Below, piece by piece: positions 12,106 through 25,254 of a DNA stretch of 64,000 nucleotides. The stretch lies in NCBI GenBank assembly GCA_037176845.1, contig JAYKXP010000047.1, positions 248,001 to 312,000 on the forward strand, read 5' to 3'. Each line of letters begins with the position of its first letter. Within the stretch, counting starts at the first letter, position 1. A model generated the notes under the pieces. That model was not told the DNA's origin. It made no database searches and saw only the letters and a program-made list of their open reading frames with translations. The DNA comes from Paramarasmius palmivorus (Eukaryota > Basidiomycota > Agaricomycetes > Agaricales > Marasmiaceae). The translations under genes and the position numbers were made by a program.

Positions 12106-12324
12106 AAACAATGTTACTCTTGGGATGCATTGGGGGTGCCTTCTTCTGGCGGAACGACAGCACTCGATTTTTGCTACTTGAACTTGCTTTGTCTTGCACT
12201 ACTGTAATCCTACACCCACGAGTTTGCCATAATGTAATGACAATACACTGTGATACAATACACAAAATTACCGTCAAATACAGTAACAAATACACCGGAA
12301 TACAAGGGGTCCACAAGGGCCATT

Positions 12325-14321
12325 TCATGAGTCTACAGCCATGTCATCCCACTCATCTTCCAGCTGAGGAACTTCGCTACCTCTCCCGCCTCTCTCCATC
12401 AGTTCGCCAACAGATCCAGCACCACTTTCCCCGTAAGAAAGAAGCTGCTTTCCAACAAGCACCTTTTGGTATGTCTCATCCCAAGTTGCCTGGGTCTGGA
12501 AGAACCGTCTCTTTGCCATCTTGCCCGAAATGCCTACGTCTTCATAGTGCTCGTACCCCTCCTCGTGGATCGGTACATCATAGTACTGCCCAGTCAACAA
12601 CGATATTCGCTTCCTAGCCATACTCCCCCGAGATGGTCGGTTACTTTGCGAACGCAAACCTCGTCTGCTGCCTCGGGAGGAGCAAGACTCGTCGGAATCG
12701 GATAGTTCGTCTTCGTCTTCGGAAGACGACGACGATGCGGTATCGGATTCTTGGAGGTTGTATACATAACGAGTATGTTCTGCGGAAAAGGTTTATGAGA
12801 ATCTCTTCGTAGAGATAGAAGCAATACATACGAGCGAGGAGTTCATCCAACTGATCCCTCTTCTCTTGGTCATCCTTGCCGAACCCTAGGTGCGCACCCA
12901 AGCTTTCCCTGGGTGTATCTTGCAGCCCAACAGAAGGTACCGGTTGCAGATCCCTCAACTGCTCCAATGCCTTGACCCTTACTTTGTCAAGAGATCCATC
13001 CTTTACGTTCATATCTTCCATGTTGCTCGCAACGACCTCCAGCCGATACCGTGGCCCAAACCACTCAAAGTACTCGTTCCAAGGAAGGTTTGGGTCGATG
13101 TCTTTCTCGATACCTAGGGCACATGCTGTCTCGTATGCCCATACCCGTGCAACGTTCTTCACGGTGTATCCTCCTCCACCGAGAAGAATGAGTGGGATGT
13201 TGAACTGTCGGATGAACTGCACGCAGTGTGCATGACCTTCCATGGTAACGTTGAAGCAGCCGAGTTTGTCGCCAGACAAGGAGTCGGCACCACACTGAAG
13301 AACGATTGCGGAGGGGCGGTATACTTCGAGGATCTTGGATACAACCTGTTATAACCTTTTGAGCACTTGTTGAAGAACAATTGGATGTACGACGTACCGG
13401 TTCGAATATACTCTTGAAGGATTCATCCGTCATTCCGTCCTTCAGAGGCACGTTAATCGCGTATCCCTTGCCCTTATCACGTCCCGTATCTTCCTGAGTC
13501 CCAGTACCAGGAAAGTACTCGCCGTACTTGTGGAAGCTGCATGTCATAACGCGGTCGGTGGTGTAGAAGGCTTCTTCTACACCATCTCCATGGTGACAGT
13601 CGATATCGACGTAAAGGACTCGTGGGTATGTCCGGAGGAGTTCTAGAATGCCTAAAACGATATCGTTGATGTAACAAAAGCCTGACGCTTCCCGCTTTTT
13701 GGCGTGATGGAGTCCGCCTGCCCAGTTGATTGCAATATCTGCTGCGCCGGAGGCGACACGGTTTGCAGCATCTTTGAAGTCGATTTTAGTAATTCTGTAT
13801 GTATTATATGGTAGAGTGACGCACCTATTGAGCCTCCTGCTGATATCGAACAGAACTCGAACACACCCTCGAAAGCGGGATTGTCGTCTCCAACAAGAAC
13901 TTGTTTGTTAACCATCAGTTCCTAATTCCTTGAGAGATGATTTGAAAGCTCACATCTCGTTCCATGAAACGTCAAATCCCGTGCAGTTTCTGGAGTGACT
14001 TTGTTCAAGAATTCGACATATTCATCGGTATGAAAAGCAGTCATGGATTCCGGAGTCGCACGCTTGGGTCTCTACAGCACGATTCAGCAGGAGTAAATCC
14101 ACTTTTCTAAGACTCTTACTCACCAAGATGTGCATCTTCTCCAGCATATCATACGCTCCGACTAGTTCATGCGCGATTCGTATTCGATGAGGCTTCATTG
14201 GGTGTACGAGGCCGTAGGTGTACGCTCCGACGTCCCCTATGACATAAAGAGTTGGCATATAGTGACATAAAAAAATAAAGGACTCACCGTCATAGTAATA
14301 GGCAACTTTTCGTTTTGACAT
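12325..14321 (-). CDS. Class I histone deacetylase (RPD3/HOS2 type)
   Basis: Exon 1 is [11 protein letters not shown], then [110 protein letters not shown] and [16 protein letters not shown]. The catalytic His pair (GLHH), the zinc-binding Asp/His block (DIDCHHGDG) and the Gly-rich loop are intact. Six or more introns; every splice restores the conserved sequence. After the catalytic domain (ending near [18 protein letters not shown]) an intron leads to [20 protein letters not shown], a Ser/Asp-acidic stretch, and an extension of about 110 residues ([16 protein letters not shown] through EWDDMAVDS). It removes acetyl groups from histone lysines in nuclear co-repressor complexes. RPD3 versus HOS2 cannot be settled by eye. 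Confidence 0.92.
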
Positions 14322-14676
14322 TACAGAAAAAGAGGGGAGGAACGATCATGGTCCGTGCGCACTTTTTTCGCTTGCAGGCCGAGGAATCTAGAGCACGGGC
14401 CGGATAAACCCGGAGTTCCGGAAATTTCTCGTTCCTCCTTCTGTTCCAGTTCTGTTCTACGAACTGCGCACTACGCATCGGTCAGAAATATGATTAGGAG
14501 TCCTCCTCAGTTTCTACACGTCCTCTGGGTAGAATACTTCTTCCCTCTCTCACACTACTGCGATCTACCTAATCTGACTCGATTTGAATGGGGTTTTCGG
14601 AGCGCTCGTGACTGCGCTGAACGATAAGGAACTCAATATAATAACGACAAAGAGGAAACAGGCTCGACTATCTATC

Positions 14677-15619
14677 ATGGAAAAGAAACCCAACTACTCT
14701 GTTCTGCAGCCCAAGGTTGCTTCTGGTATGACAAGCCACGTCTTTGATTGGAAGAAACTGACCGTAACTGCTTAGAATCGCAAGTAGCTGAGGCAGTACA
14801 AGTGTGCTTGCATTCATTTGAACCAAGTAACGTCCCGAATCTGATCGATAATACCGGAGCTTGGGGCTAACCGTATACAGACGATATTGCTATTCAAACA
14901 CTGGCAGGAGGAACTGAGGCGGAACACACGTTGACTTTCTTTCGAACAGTGCTGCAATCAAGTGCTCGAAATGAAGCGCTCTTTGTTGCAGTGACAGACG
15001 ATCCTGATAAGAAGATCATCGGAGTAGCGGCGTGGTTAGGAGCTTTCAGCGAAAAGAAGGAGTCTGAGGAGAAGAAGCCCGAGAAAGAAGTCTTGTCCGA
15101 CGTGTCGAAATTCCAGGTGGACACAGTACGTTTGCGCTCTTTCCATGCACTAGCTATGGCTTAGCAATGCACAGGTCAAATTGCTGAAAGAGCGTACCCT
15201 ATCAAGTACAAGCGTATGCCAGTCTGTCCTTTTTAAAGTTTTTACCACTGAGAGTAGATCAGGGCGAATCGAGGTTTCCATGGTATCTCAATGTCCTTGC
15301 GGTGCATCCAGAGTATCAGAAACTCGGCATTGGACGTGCCTTCATTGAAGAAGCTCGACGAAGGGTATGATCCTCAATTCTCCCTCTATTGATCGGTTGA
15401 TTTACTCCTCGTAGGCGCAAGGTGTTGATGTCCTTCTCCACACTTCAAGTGAAGGAAATGTACATCGATCTCATCCCGTCCTGGATATCGCTTATGATAC
15501 TTCGATAGGTCCAAGTATACACAAGACTAGGCTTCACCCTGGAGGGTAAGACCACCATCACGGGTCCTTATGGGGAGTTCGACATGTTCTTGATGTCCGT
15601 GTCCACGTCCACGGCTTGA
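14677..15619 (+). CDS. GNAT-family N-acetyltransferase
   Basis: Start MEKKPNYSVLQPKVASE, with an intron at 14726-14775 after the Ser codon. Then AEAVQVCLHSFEPN, a second intron, and DIAIQTLAGGTEAEHTLTFF. It continues RNEALFVAVTDDPDKKIIGV, a charged insert (EKKESEEKKPEKE), WYLNVLAVHPEYQKLGIGRA (acetyl-CoA-binding motif A, Q-x-x-G-I-G-x-A), FIEEARRR, and VQVYTRLGFTLEGKTTITG. The layout matches the fungal GNAT proteins whose small-molecule or protein substrate is unknown. Five introns. An in-frame ATG exists at 14584, but homology-like sequence begins only at the chosen start. Confidence 0.82.
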
Positions 15620-15739
15620 ATACCTCGTTTAAGAATGGTCACCGCAGAGAAATTCATTCATTTGTCATGATTTGTATACACTGTTTCCTTCCTATCCCTT
15701 TCCATCCACCATATAAATAGTAACGGGAACTTCGATCCC

Positions 15740-17233
15740 TTAGCACTTGGTGTTAGCGTACACCTGGGTGACGAAGCACTGATGAACAAGTCAAACATAT
15801 CGATCTCGACAAGCCTGGTAGGACACATACGTTGAAGTTGTCAGCGTTGCTCAATTTCTGGGAATCGCTGAGTTCCTATTAGGCCCAGCCCAAGTCAGTA
15901 GTCTGCTCGAATCAAAGGTCAATGCGTTAACTTACCTGGTCGGCAGGGCAGCCATATGTGACATCGTCCGTACCTGAGGTGGCATGGGTCATTTCGTGAA
16001 GAGTGGTTCCGCCTATACGAGAACGATTAGGAAGGTATTCGAAAACTGTAGGATACAAACACTTACCTCGAATGTTACGGGCATTAACGGTGGTTCCACT
16101 GCAGAGTGAATCAGTAGCGACTTCGTCGAAGAAGATATCGCAATAGTAGATCTAGTTGGTAGCACGTCCGTTAGCGAGCAGCCAAGCACATGGGAGATAC
16201 AACATACGTCTGTAGTGGAGATGAGAGTGTAGGCGATGACATTGCCATCGCAGACGTTCTGTTCGTCAACGCAGCTCAATCTAGAAGGGCTATCAGTGGA
16301 ACGGACACTCTGACAACGTGAATTCCGTACGTTCGGCTGCTGTCACGTTCTCATTGGCAACTTTGTCGAGGACACCAGTTACATCGCTGACGCTGTTTGA
16401 ACCAAAGTAGGCCTGGAAGAGCTCATCCGATGCACCATTGGAAGTGACATAGTCTGAAGCGACGCTCGCGAGCTCCTTGCTCTCGGTGTAACTATGATGT
16501 ACGTCAGATTTGATGTAAGAAAGCATAAGATAGTGGCGTCCCACCTGGACTCGATGAAAGATGCCTGTTGCTCGTTGTCACAGGTGGTAGTAGCACGCTT
16601 CCACGACCTTGTAGCCAGGTCACCGGTGACTTCAACCTCAATAGGCTCAGAAGCAGCGGATACTTGAGCGAGTGCGGCAGGATGGGAGGCTTGTTCTTGA
16701 ACACCAGCAACTCGGAAGTCGGTGTTGGGAAGGAAGGTAAATCTACCGACACCTGCGGTAGCGAACTCGAAGAGGGAGGCAACTGTCGATAGTCCGAGTT
16801 GATGTATTACGCTGAGTTCGTTAGCAAGGGAGCTACTGACCTTCATGAGTGGCACTAACAGTCTTTCCGGGTTCGATGGTGGTGTAAGCATTGTCATTGT
16901 TGAGCGCTACGGAAAGCTAAGATACTATCAGTTTTGTGTACGTGAAACCCAAAAGATAAAAAATACCTTAACTCCAGAAAATGCGACAGGGTTCCCGTCC
17001 TTGGAGACGGCGAAGGACCTGGTCGGAAGGCTGTCGAGAACCGTCCCATATTTGAGAACCTTCACAGCTTCAGCACCGTTGTTAGTCACTTCAGCAGTGA
17101 ACTTGAGGTCCTTCACTGAGCTGACGCTACTTGAAGGTCCAGTCACTTTGACAGAAAGTCCTTCGGCGCGCTTTAGAGGGGTCGCGAGCGCAGTGCTGGC
17201 GAGAGCGGCGGCGAGAGTGGCAGAGAAGAACAT
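15740..17233 (-). CDS. Deuterolysin-type secreted metalloprotease (peptidase M35)
   Basis: Signal peptide MFFSATLAAALASTALATP, then a propeptide KRAEGLSVKVTGPSSSVSS. This is the usual beginning of fungal neutral protease 2. The active site reads TTLHEMTHATSGTDDVTYG: HEMTH gives the two zinc histidines and catalytic Glu, and GTDDVTYG carries the aspartate ligand that defines aspzincins. The last exons read CPADQ, ELSDSQKLSNADNFN and CFVTQVYANTKC. About eight introns, several under 60 nt. It is secreted and needs its propeptide removed, and should degrade basic proteins. No frame break seen in the parts checked. Confidence 0.87.
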
Positions 17234-18672
17234 GCTGAAGGCTGGGTGTACTAGAGCTGGTTTTTGTGAGTCCAGAAAGACGAAACAACCTGGAGAATGT
17301 CCCACAAAGCTAGCATATCTTTTATACCTTCAAGGCCATCGGACCAACCTCATGCATTCCTCCGAAGCGTTATCAGCTCCTAGTCATCCTGAAGCAAATC
17401 CGGTAAGCAATGTGGTCGCAGCGGAGACTTGTCGAGGAGATACACGTGGATCGAGTGTCGATTGCCTGTGGAACTGGTAGATAGATTGAACGGAGGCCCG
17501 TGAGGACGTATGCACCTGCATGGAATTAAGGGATTGATGCTCCACCGTCGTGCACTCCCGGAATCGAAGACAAACTACCTGTGTCGACACATGGTGGCGT
17601 ATAGGGATACTGCTTTAAACCCTCATTGGGAATAGGCGTCCGTCCTCGGGGTATTCGATGCTCCACAACGTCATAATGGATAAATGATTCAACGCTGAAG
17701 TGCAGAGGAGGCTCGTGTGCATCAAAAAGTCTAAATATGCGTATACAGTATAGGTTAGTATAGGGCATGCGTTCAATTCCAATCACTCACCAAGTCTTTC
17801 TTCCAAATTGAGAGACACTCTGAAGCTTACAGTGCAGTGTAGCTTGTGGTCTGACCCCGAAAGAGAGACCTAAGCCAGAATAGCCACGAGTGTAAAAAGG
17901 TGTATACACTCCATTTGGGAGTGCTGTCAAAATTTGTTGTTTCGAGTTGTCATCACGACAACCCATGATGAATGATAAAACGATAAATGATGAATCGGTC
18001 TTTATGGAAGTCAGAGGATACCTGGCTGCATTGCGGGCTGACTCGGAAACGGTTTCTCAGAGCCAGACAATCGATCAGGATCCTATAATGTGGATCGTGT
18101 CAACAAATCTGCCTAGTGTTAAAAGACTGAGTACTCGCCTGGAACACACTATTGTCCAATCTGGAGTCCAGGTGGTTTGAAATTAAATTTTGAATCGCTT
18201 CCCGACACCACCTCCATATGGATCGGGCAGCAACATCGAGCTTCGGGCTCAAACTCAGTTGAAACTCGAGCTCAACATCATTTTCCACTCGGGCACGTTT
18301 CCTTGTGGGTCGTATGCAACACCGATTCACGTGTAACTCTAGAACCGGGATGTTAAGCTGCGAAGGGTTGTGATAGTATGGGAAGCTAAAAATACCTGTT
18401 CTCCATTTTGTTTCCATTTCTAAGCCCTGCGTACAGTACATATCCGAATCATGAATACCGGCATCTAAATGTCTTGTGTCTCTGTCACAAAAACAGCTGC
18501 GAAGGTGATGGTCCAGGAGATGAAGAATCCGAAAGGTGTTCCGACTGGCACGTGTCATCATTAGACGCCCAGGTTTAGTCTAGGCGCCTATGTCATAAAG
18601 TGTACATTTTCTGACATACTGCAGTCTGCAAATACATTTTCAGATACATATTACATACAGGAATCCAAGTTC
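17234..18672. other. Intergenic stretch without supported gene
   Basis: Contains the deuterolysin promoter side and the P450 3' side. A 153-codon open frame on the minus strand (18100-18561) and short plus-strand frames show no family resemblance or splice structure that I can defend. Confidence 0.4.
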
Positions 18673-20879
18673 TCATCGTTCGTCTCTCTTCATCCCCAGA
18701 AGCTCCCATTGGTCTTGTGCATCCTCGTATGCACGTTTAATGACTTCACCATGTTTCGTTGTCCTCGCGTGGAAGGTAACAGGGGGTGGTACCGGGCCCG
18801 ATACAAATCCACCCGTGTAGTTCTTCTCGTCCCAGGGATCGACTACAACGGAAGTCTCAAGGTCCAATCCCCATAGAATTCGCGAGATAGCAATGAAGAG
18901 GGATGCCTCAGCGAGATAAACGCCCTGACAGAACCCGAAGTCCCCATCCAAACGTATAGCTGTACGTCGACGTAAGTGTGAATTCAGAGAACCAATAATC
19001 AAATTCTACTTGTCTCGTTCGTTCTTTGGGCCGATACTACCCCATTTTAGTGGTCCAGACCCCTTCTCGTTGTTGAGCCATCGTTCAGGAATGAACTCTC
19101 TAGGTCTGGGGAATCGTGCTGGATCCATATGCAAAGCCCAGACGTTCCCAAAGACGAGAGAGCCTTCGGAATGAAATAACCTTCATACGTGGTGTCTTCG
19201 GTCGAGCGATGAGGGACGCCTGCGTTGGTAACGATCAATATCAGCAACATCCGAGTGAAGCCATGCATACCCAAAGGCGTGGGTGGTCGACAACGTAAGA
19301 GCTCCTTGATGCATGCAACGACATAGGGCTAGGTTTTCCTCATCTTCGTAGCTTGGAAGACGATCGGAGCCAACTACTTTGTCTAGTTCTTCTCTGGCCT
19401 ACATCACCCGCATGAGCATGAACGCAAGTGCAAGATGTGAATCAACAGACCTTCTTTACTACCTCTGGGTACCATAACATGAATAGCACGAATGAGTTGA
19501 GAGCGCTCGCAGTAGTATCGGAACCTGTGAAATCCCATCGCATTCCCTTCTGGCCGGCAGGTTATGAAACTTACCTGCTTCGATCAAGCGTTCCTGCAGT
19601 ATACGTGAGCAGCTTGTCGCGAATCCAACCGTCTTCAGAGACTCCAGCCCCCGAAACGATTCGATCGGTCGAAGCGTCGCGTGCTTGAATGTACTTGCCA
19701 ATGAAACAGTCCGGTCGATTGATGCCGGCTTTGTGATCTGCGTGTAGTTTATCAAGGTAACCACCATACAGACCGAATTCCCTGATAGAATGTAGCTAAA
19801 TCTCATGCCGGTAGATTTAAACTCACCTTTCATGCATCTTGATTGCTTGTTTTCGCCATGGAGCCAAGATATCAGGGAATTTTTGCATAAACGGGAAGGT
19901 ATCAGCCCTGTGAATAGGTTTCATGACGGGTTAGCTGAGAAATCTATAAGTACGCACAGAAAAACCCCAGGGAGAGATATTTTCGTAATGGTTTCAACAA
20001 CATCGTACAATATGTTCCTGGTATCTGTCAGTAACAATTCACGTTCCCATGTCCTGTCAGACAAGTACTTACAAGGCATCGTTTCCCTGGATCGCGTGAA
20101 CACGTTCTCCGTAGACAGCTGTCATAATAACGCTAGTAGCCTGGATCGACACAGATCAGTAGATGCCCCGTACTTAGAAGAGACTATTCAACATACAAAT
20201 CGACGAACGAGCGAGAACCAGTGCCGCTCCATGAAGCTATGGTCATCTGCGTTGCTGGCAGACATTGGTTTGCTTTCCATCAATTTGGCAGTCTCATATC
20301 CATGGTTGATAAAGTCGTGGAGAAGAACTCTGGATTCGAGCTCTTGATATCGTCGATATTTCCGAGCGGGGATCGATGCTAATGCTGTATGATTGGCTTT
20401 CCGCACGGCCTGAAAGCCAGTAAGATAAAGACACCGTAGATAGTTAACGGAAAAACGCACCTTGAACTCGATGGATGAGGCGGGCAGAAACAACAATCTT
20501 TGACCGGCACTGACGATATCGGCAGCAACGTGGGGCCACATACGATCTGAGAATATCCTTCCATGCTTCACGAGGAACTCGTCCACTAAGTCTGGTGTGT
20601 TCAAGACAATCAGGTCATCTGGACCAGCTTTCAAATGATAAATGGGGCCGTATTGTTCTGCCCATTCTAGGAACTATAGTGATAAGTCAGCATACGTGTT
20701 ATAACTATGAATTGCCCTTCCGGGCGACGTACTTTGACCCACTGGTGGCTCGTAGGAAGTTGGAGAAGATTTCCGATGATTGGAAACTTTCTTGGTCCTG
20801 GGGGGTAGGCGTTTCGACGCAGCGAGCGGATAAGAACGGCAAGAATGACGAAGGAAAAGGAAAGGAAGAGAGGAATCAT
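18673..20879 (-). pseudogene. Cytochrome P450 with four single-base frame breaks
   Basis: The start is a membrane anchor (MIPLFLSFSFVILAVLIRSL) and the proline hinge YPPGPRKFPIIGNLLQLP. Later blocks read EWAEQYGPIYHLKAG, GRIFSDRMWPHVAADI, AVRKANHTALASIPARKY, NILYDVVETITKIS and PFMQKFPDILAPWRKQA. All landmark motifs are there: I-helix EAGSDTTAS, K-helix CIKELLRCRPPTPLG (ExxR), PERW region, and heme loop FGWGLRVCQG with EASLFIAISRILWGLDLE. Keeping these in one protein requires removing one base near 19585, removing one near 19327, adding one near 19163 and removing one near 18931, the last just before the heme-ligand Cys. So the gene is a recently decaying copy, or the assembly has indel errors (two sites are short homopolymers). 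Many introns. Confidence 0.75.
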
Positions 20880-22219
20880 TGTGATAACCAGGGTTCATGT
20901 TGTGGTGAAGGTACATCTGTCTTTTATACATACTTGATTTGTATGGATTCGAAGAGAATGTCATAAGAATACTCACTCGGATGTTCTATACAGCAAGGTT
21001 TGATTTGCCAATAGAAAGAATGCGGGAAGGGTTTCTAGAGTCCGCGCCACTCGCCCACATGTCTCGTGATCGGCGATATAGAAGATGGAAGAGGTAGTCG
21101 GTGGCCATATCTTGAGATACGCCCAGAACACTCCTGATAATTGCATTGGCATGGGGTGTTCATGAGATCAAGACGTTGCTTCTTCTGTACCGTTTTTAGC
21201 ATTCTGATCATTACCAGTGCGATCCGCCCAGTCCTGAGTCGCCTCAAGCCACCGAGACTAAATCAGATGAGGTTCGTGAACTCCAAAAGCTTATCAGCTG
21301 GTTCTTGAATATTCTTGTACCTTACCAGGAGCAGGTGGTTAGATTCCGTAGCGGTCGGTGTTTACAAAGACCCTTGATACGAACTGCAAATTTGAGGATG
21401 CAGGTTAGGGTGAGAGAGTAAGAGTCACATGTGATGCGTGACAAGTACTGGTGCTCAGGTAAGCCCTGTTATGACTCATGAGTGCATCTGACAACACCGT
21501 GCCCACAGGTAGCTTATCCTCTCCAAATTCCACAGGAGACCAAAAACGACGAAGCCCTACCATGCCCATTGGTGTTGAATCCATCGATTCCATGGTATAG
21601 GCCAGGGGATTGGAATGAAAATGCGTTTTGTTCGTTGTTTTTTTTCTGTCATTTCAGATTTGTCCCCTCATCCTTTATCAGAACGCGTTCAAGGCAAGAA
21701 GGAAATCACGAGAGGTTGAAATTGTCGCTGCTTCAAGGACTGTAAAAGTTATAGGAAAGTGACGACTGGTTGATGAGCGGTGAACGTTTGAACATTGAGC
21801 CAAACGTGTGTGCTTTTTTTGCTTGTCTATGACTTGGCATCTCTGATCACTACTCTAAGTTTCTGAGATGGTGTCAAGCCGCGGGTCGTACACAGTTCAC
21901 ATTCCCCTTGGATTTACCATCTGCTCAATTGCTCGAGTGCTCAACCTCGCATTCATGTCTTATACATCCTCCTGTCTAATTTCATTCACAACACCTTTAA
22001 TTCAAGCTCCGGGTGTGTTGTCAAATTACAAGCTGTTCGCAACGGGACTGTCGTAGAACCTGTGCATCAGGAGTCCATAATCTGACGTATCGCATCAGTC
22101 AATGGATCCAGTAGCGGCGGCTTTTTGAGACATCGGGCTGCGAAGTGCTGTAGACTTTCGAGCTATAAAAGAATGAACACCTCGTGAGTATCCATACCTC
22201 AAATCCTTTCACCTTCTCA
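20880..22219. other. Intergenic stretch between P450 and GRDP copy 1
   Basis: Holds the two divergent promoter regions. Short open frames present are unsupported. No repeat or RNA gene recognised. Confidence 0.4.
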
Positions 22220-24685
22220 ATGATGTCTTCTTCAGATGCAACCAAACCGTACGCAATAGGCCAAGCGTTCACAGGTCCCTTGGTCTCCATGTCGAACATA
22301 AAGGGGCATTTGAGACTACTGCGTGCGTTTGCTCAACTCAAGTACAAGCTTGATAGTTTGAGAGACCTGGAGGTCACGAGCCAGTTTCCACGGTATACTC
22401 CTCGCAACGCAGACAAACGTTGGGAGTGGTTCGTAGGGCTTGCGGTTGAACGGTGCGTTCAAAATACTGCGGGCTTCCAGCAACGCTGATTGTCAGGCAG
22501 GTTCGGCTTGTGGTGCCAATGGGTACAGGATCGGAAGATACGTGATGTTGATGATCTGTCAAAGCACTATCTACCTCCTTTGGACGTTTTTATGGTCTGG
22601 CATGCTTACATGCTCAATCCCGCGTACGGCTATACCGCCAACCCATGGAATCATTGACTGATTCTGCTATCCTGGATAGGTGGTATCAAGAGGATATAAA
22701 ACGTTCCTCATCACTTAAGTTCCTTGTGGATCTCGGTCTCATCTTCCAAAGCACATTTTGTGAGTGCTACATCATACCATTCTAATTCACAAGATTGACT
22801 TGTTTAGGATACTGTCATATCTTGTCTTCTGTCAGAACCTCCTCAAGGTCGAAAGAGCGAATGGACTAAAGCGACAAAGCGCCCATTTGATCCTATCGAG
22901 TCCGCAAAGGCGCATACTACCATCAAGATAAAGTGCCCTGGTTGTCGTCAGGATGCTAGAGTGTGTAAGTCTAACTCGTAACCTCTCATGCACGATTACT
23001 GATGTCCTCGCAGCACTCATGGACGGAATGGACACCGGATATCTCCAGGGAAACTTTTCAGCACGATGTACGGCTTCAGAGACCTGCCCGCGGATTACCA
23101 AGTCAACGCTCGGTGCTCGAAAGCTCGCGAGGGATATTTCAATGAACGAACCTTGCGAAGACTTGAAGGAGTATCAGACTTATCTCGCGTGCGTATGCAG
23201 CAACCCCGAGGAGTTCAGCATTTCTCATACTTCACGACAGCGGCACGCTCTACACCGCCCAGGACACTTACAATTATAAGAGGGCTCGGATGATCAAAGA
23301 GAAGATTTTGAAATCACCAATATTCTACCGACCAGATGAAACTCAACACCACCTTCCTCTGCTCAAGAAACGATCCAGCCAAACCGTTCTTCAGGCCCAA
23401 CCGTCCCAGGAAGAATGGGAATCGATGATTCTCAAGCGGGTTGATTTCAAGAAAGACGCCATGCAACGTGGAATGAATAAGCATGTCACTGGCAAGCTGT
23501 GCGTCCATGTTTGACTTTCGCTTCCCCGATACCTCTAACACCTTCAACCAGTCTCTCCCGAGTCATGAGCGCCTATACGGACGGCAAACCTTGGTCTCTA
23601 GATCTTGTTGGCGCGGTAAGTCGGGTTAATATCCAAAGCTCGGCGAACATGCTTACATATCAAGTAAATAGGTGTTGAGACAGGGAAGCTTCGTCAAGAA
23701 AATGGATGATCTGGAATGGACACAAGGCTCATTCATTGATGTGTCGGGTGAAGTTGCTCTTGAGTACGCTGTTACACGATATCACGCGTACGTTGTTACA
23801 GGTCGTACTTGTTGTGTCCGTCTAATTGCCAGATCAGCTTTCTAGACCTCTTATACTCGTCGCCGAACTCGTTCTTCGTCCCTACTCTCGACATAGATCT
23901 GGTGTGGCATACACACCAGTTAACCCCCAGCAAGTATGAAGAGGATTGCCTGCGCTTCTCCAACGTTTTCTCGATCAGTGAGTTTGCTTTGCATTGATTG
24001 AGCAAGCCCTTTCACTGACGCTTCATATACACTAGTAACGATCAAGTGAAACCCTTGACGTTATCATCGTCGTTCGACAAGACTCGTCAAGCTTGGGAGG
24101 TGCGAACGTCTCCTCTTGTATCCTTACCAGATAACGCTGAGCAATCATCTTAGAAGCGATTCGGTATCCCTTACACTAACTGCAATTGCTCCCTTCCACG
24201 GGAAACTCTCAGATCCAGACTCTATCAAGTCATTGTCGCGCCTCGACCCACGAAATCTCTCATATCTCCTTCCTCGTTGGCATCTCCCTGAATCGAGATC
24301 GAACAGCAAAAGGTACCGACTGTTGGAAACACACAATCGCGCGCGTTCCCCCTTATACACCACCAAAGGTGGTCCCAAAGCCAAGTGTGAAGATTTCCAA
24401 ATCGCGCTCAACGGGATACAAGTCATCCACAAGAACACGCAGCACTGCTGGAGGTGGAGACACAAGTTATACCTGGGCTTATGCTGGTGCTGTCAGTGGC
24501 GGAGACACCGGCGGAGGACATCGTACGTCCTGTAATTCCTTCATTCTTATTTCTTAAACGCCAACCCTATTTTAGATGGCGGGGGTTGTGGCGGGGGCGG
24601 GAGCAGTGGAGGCGGAGGCGGAGGCGGGTGTGGAGGTGGAGGAGGATGTGGGGGCGGAGGTGGCGGATGCGGAGGCGGCAGTTAA
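22220..24685 (+). CDS. Glycine-rich domain-containing protein (GRDP, DUF1399), copy 1
   Basis: Start MMSSSDATKPYAIGQAFTGP. Then DKRWEWFVGLAVER, and across an intron FGLWCQWVQDRKIRDVDDLS with HYLPPLDVFMVWHAYMLNP. A GTACGG donor after CCCGC leads to WYQEDIKRSSSLKFLVDLGL. Later exons give IKIKCPGCRQDARV, MDGMDTGYLQGNFSARC, LYTAQDTYNYKRARMIKEKI, GKPWSLDLVGA, FVPTLDIDLVWHTHQLTPSK and KRFGIPYTNCNCSLPRETL. The VWHTHQL block is the GRDP hallmark. The last exon is a Gly/Cys tail of GGGC repeats ending at TAA 24683. Between KSLISPSSLASP (TGA at about 24292) and the Gly-rich exon I cannot join the frames with ordinary splice sites, so the C-terminal third may be broken. Paralog of the gene at 44.8-47.2 kb. 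Function in fungi unknown. Confidence 0.75.
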
Positions 24686-25254
24686 AGTTGGTTATTCTGT
24701 GCATCCAAACGAAGGTGAAATGATGTATTATGTGCTGTACGAATATATCTAGCTAAACAGTACAATTATACAGAACTCTAGCAATCCCAGTATCGTATTA
24801 CCATCTGTAATTAAGTAGAAAATAAGACAGTAGCAACGACAGGATGAGTACTTGTTCTGTGTCATGACAGGTCACTGAGAAGCATCTAAAGTAGATTCAT
24901 GGATTATAAAAGTAATATGAACACCCGACATCACCCTAGGTCTAACCAGTCAGGTGTGATGGGGATTCGCTCAGGTAAGAGCAAAGGTGACGGCGGAGGC
25001 GCCGATAGTGCAGCCCACGGACGGGGCACAGGTGAGTTGGAGGGTGATACACCGGTAGCGGTGGGGGTGCGAACTGTTCTGTTGGAGGAGGCGGTGTCGC
25101 GGGTGCAGGGGGCGGGGGAGATGGGGATGGGGACGGAGACAAAGGTAACGACACCATCTTTTTTAACGACAGCATAAATAACGTGGCTAGGAGGCCACCT
25201 TTGAGTTTGCGGCGAGACCGCGATCGTTCTTTGGATGACCTTGTGGAATCTTGT
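24686..25254. other. Low-complexity region after GRDP copy 1
   Basis: Contains a proline- or glycine-coding G/C-skewed tract (about 25040-25160), open on the minus strand in two frames. It may hold 3' exons of the small gene at 25255-25707, but the exons cannot be defined. Confidence 0.3.

Noticed and set aside
18100..18561. 153-codon open frame on the minus strand beyond the P450
   Set aside because: No domain likeness, no splice pattern, and composition similar to surrounding non-coding DNA.
24550..24685. Gly-rich tract as a stand-alone repeat or antifreeze-like gene
   Set aside because: It is the expected Gly/Cys tail of the GRDP family and a shorter equal ends copy 2.
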